Positions 1-10,539 of a DNA stretch of 64,000 bases are shown piece after piece. The DNA is taken from the NCBI GenBank assembly GCA_003024785.1, contig PUQB01000342.1, forward strand, positions 186,001-250,000, in the 5' to 3' direction. Position 1 is the first letter of the stretch, and each line of letters begins with the position of its first letter. A program made the translations under genes and the position numbers. The DNA comes from Selaginella tamariscina. Its lineage: Eukaryota > Streptophyta > Lycopodiopsida > Selaginellales > Selaginellaceae. The notes beneath the pieces were generated by a model. That model did not search any database. It was not told where the DNA came from and saw only the letters and a list, made by a program, of their open reading frames with translations.

Positions 1-619
1 CTTTATACGTAGTACAGTATGCCCATAATGCGGATGCGAGTTTTTCGTCCCAATTTTTGTGATTTGTGTTCACTATCTTTGTTATTACGGTCTTCAATAT
101 TTTGTTAGTAGCTTCTGCTTGTCCATTGCCTTGTGGATAATACACCGTGGATACGTAATGCTTTACTAAGTATTCGTTACAAAGTACTTTGATGACGTTG
201 TTAACAAAATAAGTCCCCTGGTCACTAATAAGTTCCATTGGAGCACCAAATCGTACTACGATGTTTTCATATATAAACTTGGCTACAGGTGTTGTGCGAC
301 AATCCCGTAATGCGATAGCTTCTACCTTAGTAACGTAATCCGTGAGTACCAATATATACTAATTCCTCTTGCTGCTTTTAGAATTGATTGGTCCCATAAA
401 ATCCATTCCCCATTTCATAAATGGAGCTAATGGTTCCGTTAGATGTAGTGGTTGAACTTGATGATGTAGAACTGGTTAATGTTCATTACACTTCAAACAT
501 TTTTAACAATATTCTATAACATCTTTGAATAACATAGGCCACCATAATCCCGATTGTAGTATTTTGCGTGCCATTAATGTTCCTGCAAAGTGTCCACCGT
601 GTTTCCATGAGTAGGCTTC
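1..619 (-). pseudogene. integrase domain of the Ty3/Gypsy element, broken
   Basis: Conceptual minus-strand translation gives a retroviral-type integrase core. A GMDFMGPI segment carries the first Asp, SDQGTYFVN the second and GQAEATNKILK the Glu of the DDE triad. It follows the HHCC-like region at the end of the RNase H frame. In-frame stops interrupt it several times and the C-terminus runs off the window. Integrase inserts the cDNA copy into chromosomal DNA; this copy cannot make a full protein as given. Confidence 0.8.
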
Positions 620-1262
620 TCATAATACGAGCTGAACTTCCTCCATTGGCACACATCTCCTTAAGACTTCATCTCTTCCCCTCTTATATAGTATACCTAA
701 TATCATGCAATATGGCTTGGATCGTAAGACAAGTTGTTTGCGTTGTTGCGTAGTGGCATATTTGTTTGGTGCTATTCCGGTGGTTAGAAAGTGTTCAATA
801 TCTTGTAGATATCCTTTGTGATTGTAATGTTTTGTTTGTTGTATTTGAAATAAACTAGCATCTGGTAGTTCATCATTTATGCCGACACCTTCTTCTTCAT
901 TCGTAATACGACTTAAGAAATCTGCTTGTTGATGTAGTTTGCCTAGTTTGTGGATGATTTGAAAGTCAAACTCCTGCAAGAGTAAGAACCAGCATACTAA
1001 TCTTCCTTCTAGCTTGGTTTTGCTCAATAAATGTATAAGTGCTTGATGATCAACAATGAATTTGACTTTATTTGCTAGTAGATAATGCCGAATTTTTTTG
1101 GTTGCATAAACCATTCCGAGTGCTTCCTTCTCTGTAGTTGTGTAGTTTTCTTCTGTAAGTGCTAATCATCGACTTGCGTAATATAATGGACGATCTTTTC
1201 CGTCTTCTTGGGTTTGTATTAATATATATCGATAGCGTATGACGATGCATCCACTTGTACAT
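620..1262 (-). pseudogene. RNase H / connection to integrase, Ty3/Gypsy
   Basis: The frame from about 1114 down has the RNase H-like segment typical of Ty3/Gypsy pol: HYLLANKVKFIVDHQALIHL, then LLLQEFDFQIIHKLGKLHQQADFLSR. It then runs into the integrase zinc-binding region, with GILYKRGRDEVLRRCVP near the end. The part upstream (1262-1114) is in another frame, so at least one frameshift separates the halves. The domain would degrade the RNA strand of the RNA:DNA hybrid in reverse transcription. Confidence 0.82.
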
Positions 1263-1428
1263 GGAATTCTTGTTTCCAATTTGGGCTAGCTAGAATAGAA
1301 GCCTTTATTAATGCTTGTTTCAATGTGTTAAAGCTCTGGTCGCATTGTGAATCCCATTTGAATGGTTATGCTTTCCTTAAGAGCATAGTTAATGGTTTTG
1401 TTATTGCTGTATAATTTTTGATGAATCG

Positions 1429-2328
1429 TCAATAATATTCCATTTTCCCAAGGAGCCGTCGTACTCCGCTTACATCTTTAGGAGGTTGCATCGTTTGTAT
1501 TACTTTGACTTTATCTTGGTCCACCATTATGCCATCTTTGCATATAATATGCCTGAGTAGGACTCCTGATTTTACAGAAAATATGCACTTCTTTGGATTA
1601 AGAGCTATATTATTTGATCGGCATTTCTCAAAACACTTTGTTAAACAGTCCAAGTGTTTGTCTTGCGTTTCATATATGCTAAAATCATTCAAGAAAACTT
1701 TCATAAACGTGGTCAAATAATCCCGGAATGTTTCACTAACCAAACGTTGGAAGGTAAATGGTGCATTACATAACCCAAAAGGCATAACGCGATACGCATA
1801 TGTACCCCAAGGACTAATGAATGCTGTTTTTGGTTGATTTGCTGGATCCACTTGTACTTGGTTGTATCCTAAAATCCGTCCAGAAAGGATTACATTTCGT
1901 GTCTTGCTACCGTATCCAACAATTCTTCTGTGAAGGGTATTGGGTACGTATCCCGCCTCGTTATATTGTTCAATTTCTTATAATTGACGCAAATACGTAA
2001 TTTGCCGTTTTTCTTTGGTACTACAACAATTGGTGATAACCATTGCGGGTTTTCGATTAGATAAATGAATCCAACTTGTAATAACTTGTTCACTTCTTCT
2101 TTAACTTTTGCTAGGAATGTTGGGTTCATACGGTATGCTTGCTGTCTCATAGGGACTGCATTTGGTAGTAATTCTATTTTGTGGGTAGAAATTGTCGGTG
2201 GAACTCCCTTGAGATCTTCGTAACTCCCAGCAAAGACATCTGCATTTTGATGTAGTATGTTTATCAGCTGTTTTTGGTATTCCGGTTTGAGATCGACTGC
2301 TATTCGTACTTTCCGTGGCCATATTCAC
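1429..2328 (-). pseudogene. reverse transcriptase, Ty3/Gypsy, with altered catalytic motif
   Basis: From high to low coordinates: a SPIVVVPKKNGKLRICVNYKKLN segment (about 2050-1960), a frameshift near 1880, then MPFGLCNAPFTFQRL and the catalytic box, which reads VFLNDFSIY near 1695 where the family has (Y/F)LDDF. The first of the two metal-binding aspartates is thus Asn (codon AAT). The thumb-side segment down to RRLLGKMEYY follows. Frameshift plus active-site change make this a dead RT. Confidence 0.88.
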
Positions 2329-2614
2329 TTGTTTTAATTTCTACTTTTTCAGTCTTCTCATTAGTTGTAATTTCCAGTTTCTATTGAGTCCGTGTTCTTT
2401 GTTCATGTTGCTGCTGTTGTTCACTAGTAATTGTCTTTTCTGTGCTTTCTTGTTCTGGTGTCATTTGATATAAATCAACTTGTGCTATCTCTACGAGTTC
2501 TGGGTTGCTTTCGAAGAGCAGTTTTTCTTCTTCCGTGTTTAAACCGTAATGCCAGTCAAAATCCTCCATCCGTAATGGTCGAGTTGGTTGTTCGATTGGC
2601 TTTTTCTGTTGTGT

Positions 2615-2960
2615 TCAAACGACTGCTTTTTGTCCATGCTTATATAATACCATTTCATCGTTATCCCAATTATGTCGTACTTTTGCATCTCTTAACCAAG
2701 GTCTTCCAAGTAATATTTGGTATGGTTTGCTTGTATGCTCGATATGTAGTACGACTAAAGCCACCTTAAACTTGATTCCTGCAATTTCTATACATATGGA
2801 TATGATTATACCAATAGGTCTGACTTTCCTCTGATTAGCCATCCGTACTAAGAAGGGCGCATTTTCTATAGGCCCTAAACCCAATTCCTTGCAAGTCTGC
2901 TCTTCAATTATATTGACTCCTAAACCTCCATCAATGGGTATGTTTTGGATGTTGTTCTTG
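2615..2960 (-). pseudogene. retropepsin-like protease of the Ty3/Gypsy element
   Basis: The minus strand encodes PIDGGLGVNIIEE (about 2935), the D-G-G form of the aspartic protease loop seen in plant Ty3 elements, then a beta-rich stretch ending YQILLGRPWLRDAKV, the typical C-terminal ILGRPWL signature. The active-site part and the 89-residue frame at 2884-2615 are nearly continuous. It would cleave the Gag-Pol polyprotein. A stop just before the active-site loop breaks it. Confidence 0.72.
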
Positions 2961-3366
2961 CCGATTCAAGCCATAATCATTGGTACTTCTTCATCTCAAT
3001 CCTTTTCATCTTTAAGAACTTTGGTGGTATTCATTCCAACTTGATTGGTGTCGGTTTGGATGCTGCTGAAATCCAAAGCATTTATTATCTGTGTTCGCAG
3101 AAATGGTGCTAAAGTCAGTAACTCTCCTATAGTTAACTGTATAGGTTGTTGTAGAATAACGATAACAATACAATCTCCAAGTGGTACTGCTGACGTGGAT
3201 TGCTGTGAATGCATATTCACTTCATTAGGCATAGAGTCTTGATTTTCTTCTTGTTGTATTTTCTGAATTTGATCAGCCACTCTTTATACTGTAGCCTTCT
3301 CTTTTTCTCAATTCTTGCGTATTGGCTCTTCTTTATTTGGCTCTACCCATATTCGTTTAGCATGTG

Positions 3367-4657
3367 TTACCGCATATGTCTCCGTTGAGGGTAATTCTGT
3401 ATCTTCTTCCCATTTGCACTCGTAATTTGTTGTTTATGGTCATCCTCCGAATCATTTTCTTGTTGGACTTCAATTCTCTGTGTTGCTGGTTCAGTGGGTG
3501 ATGTTCTGTTATTGAATTCACGTTGTGGACATTCTGGTGAATAATGTCCCATCTCTCCACATGTGTAACAGCGAACATTGTTGAGTTGATTGCATTCAGT
3601 AGAATAGTGCCCTTTTTCTCCACATCTAAAACATGTCACATTTGGATTCGGACCTCATAGTGCTAGTGGAGGTGGTATTAGTGGTAATAAAGGTGGCTCA
3701 GTTTGTGTTGGGGCTGGTAACAAAGACTGTCCCCCTCGTGGTATCTCCGTATTGTTGCCTTGTCGGTAGAATGCTTTGGATTCATGGGGAAATCTCCTTC
3801 CATTGTCGTTTCTTCGTTCGCCATTATATGATCTTTGTGGATAATTGTATGGATTAGTATTTCGTGATTGTGGATAGTCATATGGGTTTGTATTCCTGGT
3901 GTTGTCCCTTCTGGGTGGTGGTGGTAGAAAACCCTCAGTGCGTCCAATCATTGGTTGGGGCTTATCTCCCGCACTTCAACATTGCCTTGCTTCATGTCCT
4001 ATTCCTCCACACATCTAACACTTGGGTACTTTATATTCGGAAGCATTATGTCCTTCATTTTTGCATGTTGTGCAAAATATTGCTTTGGTTCTTGGCCGTA
4101 TTTTGCTCTCCTTCCGGTATTGTCTTCTTGATTCTTGTTCATCATCATCTACATATCTTGGAGGTATCAACACTTCAAGTTGTTCTGCTTCTTTGATTGT
4201 ATCATTTAAGTCATGCGGTTTTATCAGTCGTACTTGAAGCTATAAATTGTCCCGTAGTTCGTTTATATACCATTTCTTTGCCAATTTATCACTGACATCT
4301 CCAACCTCACAGCGGTTGTATATTCTTCGGAATCGTTGCATGTAATCTTCCACCGCCTCAGTAGGTCCTTGCAATATTTCTTGTAACTGTACTGTCGAGT
4401 CTCGTTTGTGATACTTAATTCCTAAACAACGCAAGTAGTGTACTGTACTTGTCGATTGTGATGGCATTTTCATAATACCAATCACTAACGTCTCCCTTCA
4501 GCGTAAATGGAAATATCTGCAGCTTCTCATATTCATCCTTGATTTTGTTAGTTTCACATGCCTTCTCAAATTGCTGTATATGGCGAGTCGTATCCTCATT
4601 CTCGAGACCTGAAAAGGTAGATGGTATGACCTTCCCCGTAATTGTTAGTGTTCCCAT
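3367..4657 (-). pseudogene. Gag (capsid and nucleocapsid) of the Ty3/Gypsy element
   Basis: The capsid-like part lies at 4657-4240, including DYMQRFRRIYNRCEVGDVSDK, a typical retrotransposon gag helix region. A basic, Asn/Pro-rich linker follows (3951-3655). Two CCHC zinc knuckles lie just below 3639: CFRCGEKGHYSTEC and CYTCGEMGHYSPEC, both CX2CX4HX4C. The parts sit in different frames. The protein would package the element RNA. A weaker acidic frame at 3280-2996 may be the Gag-protease linker. Confidence 0.82.
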
Positions 4658-4737
4658 TTCATCAGGTCTTCCACTGATAACAGATCCCAGTTTCCTCGCG
4701 TTGGTGTGTGTTGCTCGTGATCGTTGTCACAACCCGA

Positions 4738-4885
4738 TACAGGATACAGGATGCAAGATACAGGATTTCGGATACAGGATACGGGTTATAGGATATACCT
4801 GCAGGATATTCCTACAGGATATACCTATAGGATATTCCTATAGGATATGCCTATAGGATATGCTATAGGATATGCCTAGAGGATA
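4738..4885. repeat. minisatellite of about 14-15 bp (GGATAT...CTATA type)
   Basis: Roughly ten degenerate copies in a row of ggata(t/c)a / ggatatncctata units. The copies change gradually from gatacagg forms on the left to ggatatgcctata forms on the right. It lies in the Ty3/Gypsy element between the leader frame and gag and interrupts coding continuity. Confidence 0.85.
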
Positions 4886-5017
4886 AGGGACACTATTCTT
4901 AGCTCATGACTAGATTAGACTCATGACTAGATTAGCTTGGAGTTGTGAGCATAAAAGCTTCGACCTAATTGTTGTACAATCAGTTACTATCAACACCAGT
5001 CATTCTACGATTATTCT

Positions 5018-5205
5018 TGTTCCTTGTTCTTGTCTTACTCTTTGCCTCCTGCTCCTGTCTTGCTCCTGGATCCTGTCCTGTTCCTATCTCGCTCCTAGAT
5101 CTAGTCATGTTCCTGTCCTATTCCTGGATCCTGTCCTGCGTCTTGTCTTGCTCCTGAGTTCCTAGTTCCTATCTTGTTTCCTATCCTGCTCCTGAGTCAA
5201 GCCTT
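5018..5205. repeat. degenerate TCCTG-rich tandem repeat
   Basis: A pyrimidine-rich stretch made of variants of tcctgtcctgctcctggatcctg. It lies in the leader of the Ty3/Gypsy element, next to the minisatellite at 4738-4885. No coding meaning seen. Confidence 0.7.
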
Positions 5206-5489
5206 CCTACTCTTGGAATCCTGCTCACTTCCTGTTTCCTGGATCGTGGCTTGACAATCGTCCCTTTCCTGATTATTATTCTCTTCTTCTGTAACCTCGT
5301 CATTTGTTGCTCCTCTCGTCGAGCTTCAGTTTGCTCCTTCCTTCTCTGTTCTTCATGCTCCTCAATCCTCTTGCGAGTCTCTATTATTGCTTGACATCGT
5401 AAGTATCGCTCCTCGTGCTCTCTTTGCTGTCTCTGCCTTATCTCTTCATAACATTGACATTCTGCAAGAATACATCGGTAATCATCCAT
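5181..5489 (-). pseudogene. charged coiled-coil frame in the element leader, possible Gag N-terminus
   Basis: A 102-codon frame starting MDDYRCILAECQCYEEI is very rich in Glu, Arg and Gln (EERYLRCQAIIETRKRIEEH) and looks like a coiled coil. It lies between the 5' LTR and the capsid part, on the same strand, so it may be an N-terminal Gag segment. A tandem repeat at 4738-4885 separates it from the recognisable gag. Function not established. Confidence 0.4.
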
Positions 5490-5735
5490 TCACTTACTAC
5501 TAGATGCTGCAGATCCATTCTCATGCGGTCTTTGTTGAGCATTCTCTCGTCTCTACAATAGCTGTCCTGATCGTATTAAATACTCACTTCTGAGCCTATG
5601 AAAAGCCTCAAATTTCTTCTTCCGCCATAATTTCTCTTCAAACTCCAACACTTCTTTGGGTATCGATCTACCTATTCTGGTACATTCTACAAACACATTG
5701 TAAATTACCTACTAACATGACCATTCCTCCGTGGT

Positions 5736-5750
5736 CACCATATGTTGAAC
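5736..5750 (-). other. candidate primer-binding site
   Basis: Immediately inside the proposed LTR edge the minus strand reads TATGGTGACCACGGAGG. A TGG start two bases after the LTR CA end fits a tRNA primer-binding site, and TGGTGACC matches the 3' end of some tRNAs. Only about eight bases support this and the tRNA is not identified. Confidence 0.3.
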
Positions 5751-5751
5751 C

Positions 5752-6262
5752 TAGAAAATCTTACAAACTAAACATAGTAGTGGTTACCACCGACAAACCC
5801 GTATTAAGGGTCAATCGGAATAAGATAGAGAAGAAATCAAACATCAGAAGGTCGTGAAAGAGTAAGAATGGCAAGGTGTATAGCAAGTAGTACTATGGAT
5901 CTCGTCACAGTACTGAGAAAATGAATAGTATACATCAAAGTAGGAATACAAGTAAGAGATAGACGTATACAGAGGGAAAGGAAACTTATATTATGTCCGC
6001 GCATGGCACATGGTACAAAAAATACAGTATACTCAGGATACCTTTCTAATCCTAACTTGGTCTATTTATACATGTACTCTTGGTCCTGTACGAGCAGTTA
6101 TAGTAAGTACCTCTTAGCCTTATCCATTTAGTTACTATAACTCCTTATCCTTATCCAAGTATGCCGTACTCCGCCTTAAACATCGTATTACGGTAATAAC
6201 TCGCCCGTATTACGTTAATGATTCGTACTCTGATGTATCCTTCCCACTCTTGGTTTTTAACA
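5752..6262 (-). repeat. 5' LTR of the Ty3/Gypsy element (boundaries inferred)
   Basis: On the plus strand the segment begins TGTTGAACC and ends TTTTTAACA, giving TG...CA termini. It lies at the 5' end of the minus-strand element, followed directly by the PRP gene remnant. A TATAAATAGA box on the minus strand at 6061-6070 is a plausible LTR promoter. The partner LTR is outside the window, so the ends rest on the termini, the PBS candidate and the abrupt start of PRP homology. Confidence 0.5.
6061..6070 (-). promoter_or_regulatory. TATA box in the Ty3/Gypsy LTR
   Basis: The minus strand reads TATAAATAGA, a strong plant TATA match, within the proposed LTR and upstream of the leader and gag. Confidence 0.45.
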
Positions 6263-6299
6263 ATATATACTATTTTTGGTGTTTTTCCTATTATATTTG

Positions 6300-6580
6300 C
6301 CCATAAAATAATAAGCAATCCTCTAAATGTCTAACTACGATCCTAACAATGAACAGGAGGTGGCTTACTGTAAACTGGAGGGTGGGAGGTGGCTTACTAT
6401 AAGCTGGAGGGCATTTACTTGGAGGTGGCTTACTGTAAACTGGAGGGGTTACTGTAAATCGGTGGTGATTTATATACAGGAGATGGAACGTACTCAAGAG
6501 GTGGATATTTGTAGTAGTCCTTAGCCTCACATTGTGTGATTATTGCCAGTAGTAAAAGCGAGAAGACCTTGATCTCCATG
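6300..6580 (-). pseudogene. proline-rich cell-wall protein, truncated copy C
   Basis: Starts at the ATG at 6580 with the same signal peptide as the intact PRP gene at 22881-23555 (MEIKVFSLLLLAI, one residue changed after it), then AKDYYKYPPLEYVPSPVYKSPP. A two-base loss in the region matching TVNPPPVYS shifts the frame to an early stop. Tyr/Pro-rich KPPP sequence continues in another frame to about 6300, where similarity ends near the retrotransposon. The long SPPPGP repeat domain is missing. The upstream 5'-UTR splice donor present in the other copies is deleted here (near 6668). Confidence 0.8.
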
Positions 6581-6589
6581 ACGTGAAAC

Positions 6590-6970
6590 TGCCTGTAATG
6601 TTTTTGCAAGTGAAACTAAATTCTTGAATGTGGAACTAAATGTGAAACTCTGAAACTAAATGATTGAATGTGCTTGCTCTGGAGCTGTGAAGCTTCCATT
6701 GTTCGAGAGGGTTATATACATGTACTCGCGTGAGTGTGTTCCAGCCATAAATTAAATTAAAATATTTTTTATATGTATATATATATATTTTTCTTGAGGT
6801 TATTTTGTCTTTACTAAGGTGAGAGGTTTGCTGGCATTACAAGACGTAGTTTGGTGCTTCCAATAGAATGTAACACGTATCTTGTATAGCTGTTGTGATA
6901 TTGTAAAGATTATACAGAATATATTTTGTATATATTTTAAATATATACTGCTACCTAAGAGTTAACACGA
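6590..6970 (-). promoter_or_regulatory. duplicated PRP upstream region (unit C)
   Basis: The sequence matches the regions upstream of the other two PRP copies (23580-23900 and 24600-24990): the gcttgctctggagctgtgaagc block, the (TA)n TATA-like tract, tatcttgtctttactaagg and ttccaatagaatgtaac. It is the old promoter and 5'-UTR region of the truncated copy. Confidence 0.7.
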
Positions 6971-9900
6971 ACGTTACATTGTCACATTGGATGTTAAGGT
7001 TAAGGGAGTGGTCTCCTTAGAAGGTGTCTAATATTGTAAATATACCTCGAGAGAGGTATTCCCGTATGAGAAATATTTAGTATATTCCATACAAAAGGAT
7101 GTTGTTTTGTTAAAAGTTATAAAATTATAAAATTTATGCTTCAATAATAATATTCATGTCTTCTTATGAAATCACGGTCTAACAACTTTTGGCAATTTAT
7201 AACGCTTATACAAAATGAAAATATGTTTTATTATTGTGTTTCTTAAAGTCCTCGCAATCACACATCAGGAACTGACAAATATATATATTTTCTATAGTAT
7301 TTTACACAGACTTCTTTACCTTTAATCCCGTTAGTGTGCAAAACTTAAACAACCTTTACAGTCAACTCACATGCTCAATTCAATGTGCTTTTCTTTTACT
7401 ATTATTGAAGGACTCTTCCTTTATTGAAATGCCTTATTATTACATTTTATTAGTGATTTATTAGAAAGTTAAACTATTGACTACATATGTTCTTCATGTT
7501 TTTGGTTGTGAATTAGTAAACTCCTTTGCAATAGTTTTCTTTAAAACAAAAAATTAAGTATTTATTAATTTAAAACTTTATATAAATTTTAACAATTTAT
7601 TAATTATTTAATTCGCATTAATTAAATTAAAAACATATATATTTAATTATATAAAAATACAATTAATGTGAAACTACTAAAATATGCAATATGTATTTAT
7701 GACTTAAATTAATTTAATCTGTTGAATAAATATTTATTTATAAGTAATATAAATCATTCACTTAAATGGGGTTTTTCTTTTGTTAGAGGTGCAAAACACA
7801 TGCATTAATAATGTATTGTTTTGGATTGAATAAATCATCTTCATAGAGTTGCTTTAAATTTTAAGTCAGAAAAATAATTAATTAACCTTATGTTCTCTAA
7901 ACTTATTACTCAACCTTGTACGACTTACCAATTTAAGTTTTAGCAGTGGGTTGAACAACATTAGTCACAACTTGTGGATAGGGTCTCAAATGGTTAGATT
8001 ATATAGTTATAGAAGGTCATCCTTCTTATGCAATAAAAAAGTTAACAACTTATCAATCACTTTGTCAGCCTTCCCATGTTTATAATTAAATAAATTGTAT
8101 GTAGTAGGGTGTAGTCTAATAATTATAGAGTTAAGGGCATTTTAATAGCACTATTATTTACAAGATTAACTATCAATTTCTTATGTTGGACTTTCATTTT
8201 GGATATGAAGTGAAAAATCTTTTGCACTTAACAAACACCTCTTTTTCTATGTCTTCAAAGTTCACCTTTCCCAAGCCAATGCAATAGTTATGGTTAACAA
8301 TGAGGCTTCCATTGTGAAAAAATAAAGGGATAACATTGTGTGATCACCGAGACCATTTCTTTCGCATTATAGCTTTGTCCCAAAGTCTACATAACCATAA
8401 GAATTCTTTTTCAAAGAAGAGTTTTGAAGAGGTGGTCCATCCCATTGCACACGTAAATGGTATGTTTGTTGAAGGACATCATGAAGATCCTATGACATAT
8501 GTCATTGTGCATGTGATTTGACCCTCATTTCTCATGATTAATTAATACACTATTAAAGTTAAAGGAGACGACTATCAAGGAGGTTTTCTTAGGAGATCTA
8601 GGTTCTACTAAGAGTCCTTCCTTGAGTTTATCCATGGGCCCCTTGCCAATTTGCACACGTCGTCTAGGTGCCAGTTGCTTTGGCAAGCTTCCATGACTTG
8701 GTTCATCATCTAGTCTCATACTCCTTTGGGATCTAAAAGTGCGCCTCATCCATGAGTGTTGCTAATCGGTTTTGTTTGTGTAGTGGTTGTTGTTACCAAT
8801 TGTGTTGCGCTTGCTAATGCACTAGGGTACTTCCATTTTGGGTTGTATTGCTGCACATTATTTGAAGTTGTATAATAAATTGGAGAACTTTTTTTAATTA
8901 TGGACAAGTTCTCTTCAAATTAAATAGTGCTTGTTAATAGTTTTAGAAATATATCTTGAGATGTACATTAATATTAAATTTACATATTAAAATAATTATA
9001 AATCAACTTTTTATTTCCTTTACTCTCTTAAGTTTTGTCTTTATTTGATGAGCAAGGCTTGTGTTGTGACTTGTTCAACCCAAGTGGGACATCTTCTGTG
9101 CATTCCAAATCTGTGTCTATGTTGCTCCCTTCATCATCAGCACTACGTTTGTCCTTGTTGTCCTCATTCACCAATTGATCTTTCAAATGCAAAGCCATCG
9201 GCATTCCAAGTTTGAAAACACCACTACTTGAGGATTTCGATTTTTTCTCTTTTATTTTGTAAAACTCCACATAGAGAATGGAACAATCTTTCTTCATAGT
9301 CCTTAAGATGTCCATGTTCTCGTTAATTTTTTTATTCTCTTAAAGAATGCCAATGATAAAGAATGTTTAATAGGATACCCTTCAAAAGAAGAATTTAGCA
9401 CAATATACCTTTAACACCTTGCAAGGCTTGATGCATTGCAGAGTTTTTGATACCGCACCCTTCCTTAGAGTATGGTTCCCCTTGAGGGGTTTTTTGTACT
9501 ACTCTTGGACTTCCCCCAAATAATATGGTTTTGACATGCCCTTGGACCTTATGTAAATCCCTTAATAATCTCATGATAGGCGATGTTGGTCTTGTCAATC
9601 TCAAGTAATTAAGAGTAGTGAGAGTGCAAGTTAGAAGGGAGGGGAACTTTTGCCCTTTGGCAAGGAGCAAAATGAAAGGGAATAAATTCATTTTATATAA
9701 GTATTCTCTATTATTTTTTTATAAGATGAGTATACTTATTTTAAATTCAATTCACTGTACAAAATGTATGTGGCTTGAACCACAATATATGCAAGACCTT
9801 CTAATGGATTCATTAGTATTGGAGCTTGTCATGAATTTGACCATGTAGATTATCATTTTTAGAACTTATAATTTCTTTAACAAATCAAATTCGCATTGAT

Positions 9901-9987
9901 TCTTCTTCAATAGCAACCCTTATTAAAGTAAGAAAAGGTCTTCTTGCTCTATTATGAAGAGAATGCTTATATTGTCTTCTTAAGACT
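6971..9987. other. AT-rich intergenic DNA, no supported gene
   Basis: 7000-8300 is strongly AT-rich and has no coding signal. Short minus-strand frames at 8525-8749, 9028-9315 and 9395-9691 have fairly plant-like amino-acid composition and may continue the degenerate minus-strand coding material at 9988-10120 and 16.5-19.8 kb. I recognise no family and do not call them genes. Confidence 0.55.
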
Positions 9988-10120
9988 TTAGATCAGTATT
10001 TGGAGCTCTTCCAATTTTGTCCAGACTTCATCATGTATATCTACCATGATGAAGTCAATGTTGTCTTTATTACATGCAACGATCAAAGCCCAATCATGTT
10101 CACCCTTTAAATAGTATACT
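9988..10120 (-). pseudogene. unknown reading frame split by the chromovirus, 3' part
   Basis: If the chromovirus (10121-16532) and one copy of its target duplication are removed, one open frame runs from 16623 across the junction to a stop at 9988-9990. This part encodes LKGEHDWALIVACNKDNIDF and VDIHDEVWTKLEEL. Its composition looks like a real acidic protein, and continuity across the insertion supports it having been coding at insertion time. Family unknown; could be an old transposon protein. Confidence 0.5.
10116..10120. repeat. target-site duplication, left (ATACT)
   Basis: Five bases directly before the TGTCACAACC start of the left LTR. The right flank after the LTR end is ATACC (16533-16537). 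Four of five bases match, as expected for a 5-bp Ty3 duplication with one later change. Confidence 0.7.
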
Positions 10121-10519
10121 TGTCACAACCTTGTGCAAAGGGCGAAACCTTTAAAACAAGGGTGGAACCTTGAAAGGAGGAGATTGTATTCAAGAAAGAA
10201 ATGAATATAAAATGAAACACAAGGCCGAAGACTGGTGTTGAATGATTCTGAGAAACCTGGAATTGGAACCCTGTTTATATATTTGAGGTCTTGAGGATTG
10301 TATGGTACACAACTGGTCTGGAATGTGTGATGCACAACTGGTTTGGAATGTGTGGTCCACAATTGTCTGGAACATGCGTATGAATATACGCCTTGCTGTT
10401 GATGATGTAATTCAGCATCCAGGATCATACGGACCAGTTGGTTAACACATGTGTGTGTTAGTCAAAAGGTCTCGGGTTCAAGTCCTGTAAAAGGCAAAAA
10501 ATAACCCATGATCCTTACA
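10121..10519 (-). repeat. 3' LTR of the chromovirus (left)
   Basis: Begins TGTCACAACC and ends ATGATCCTTACA on the plus strand, colinear with 16112-16532. It has three copies of a 25-bp cacaactggtctggaatgtgtg unit where the right LTR has four, which explains most of the length difference (399 against 421 bp). A minus-strand TATATAAAC box lies at about 10274-10282. Confidence 0.93.
10426..10494 (+). other. tRNA-like (SINE-like) segment in the left LTR
   Basis: The plus strand has ACCAGTTGGTTAACACA, like a tRNA D-arm and Pol III A box, then about 30 bp later GGTCTCGGGTTCAAGTCC, like a tRNA variable loop, T-arm and B box. The spacing suits a tRNA. No acceptor stem pairing is evident. It is antisense to the retrotransposon. 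Confidence 0.45.
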
Positions 10520-10533
10520 CTTATCTCCCTTTT
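10520..10533 (-). other. polypurine tract of the chromovirus
   Basis: Directly adjoining the 3' LTR the minus strand reads GAAAAGGGAGATAAG. An all-purine run in this position primes plus-strand DNA synthesis in LTR elements. Confidence 0.75.
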
Positions 10534-10539
10534 CGATCA

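Larger units (their letters stand above)
1..6262 (-). mobile_element. Ty3/Gypsy LTR retrotransposon, decayed, truncated by window start
   Basis: Read on the minus strand the order is LTR (5752-6262), leader, gag with two zinc knuckles, protease, reverse transcriptase, RNase H, integrase. Integrase after RNase H is the Ty3/Gypsy order, not the Copia order. The coding region is broken by frameshifts and stops in every domain and the RT catalytic motif is altered, so the copy is not autonomous. The second LTR would lie left of base 1. The intact end at about 6262 lies directly against a truncated proline-rich protein gene copy, so the element probably inserted into that gene or its 3' side. Confidence 0.88.

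Noticed and set aside
10426..10494. True tRNA gene
   Set aside because: No convincing acceptor or anticodon stem, and it lies inside an LTR in both copies; kept only as a tRNA-like segment.
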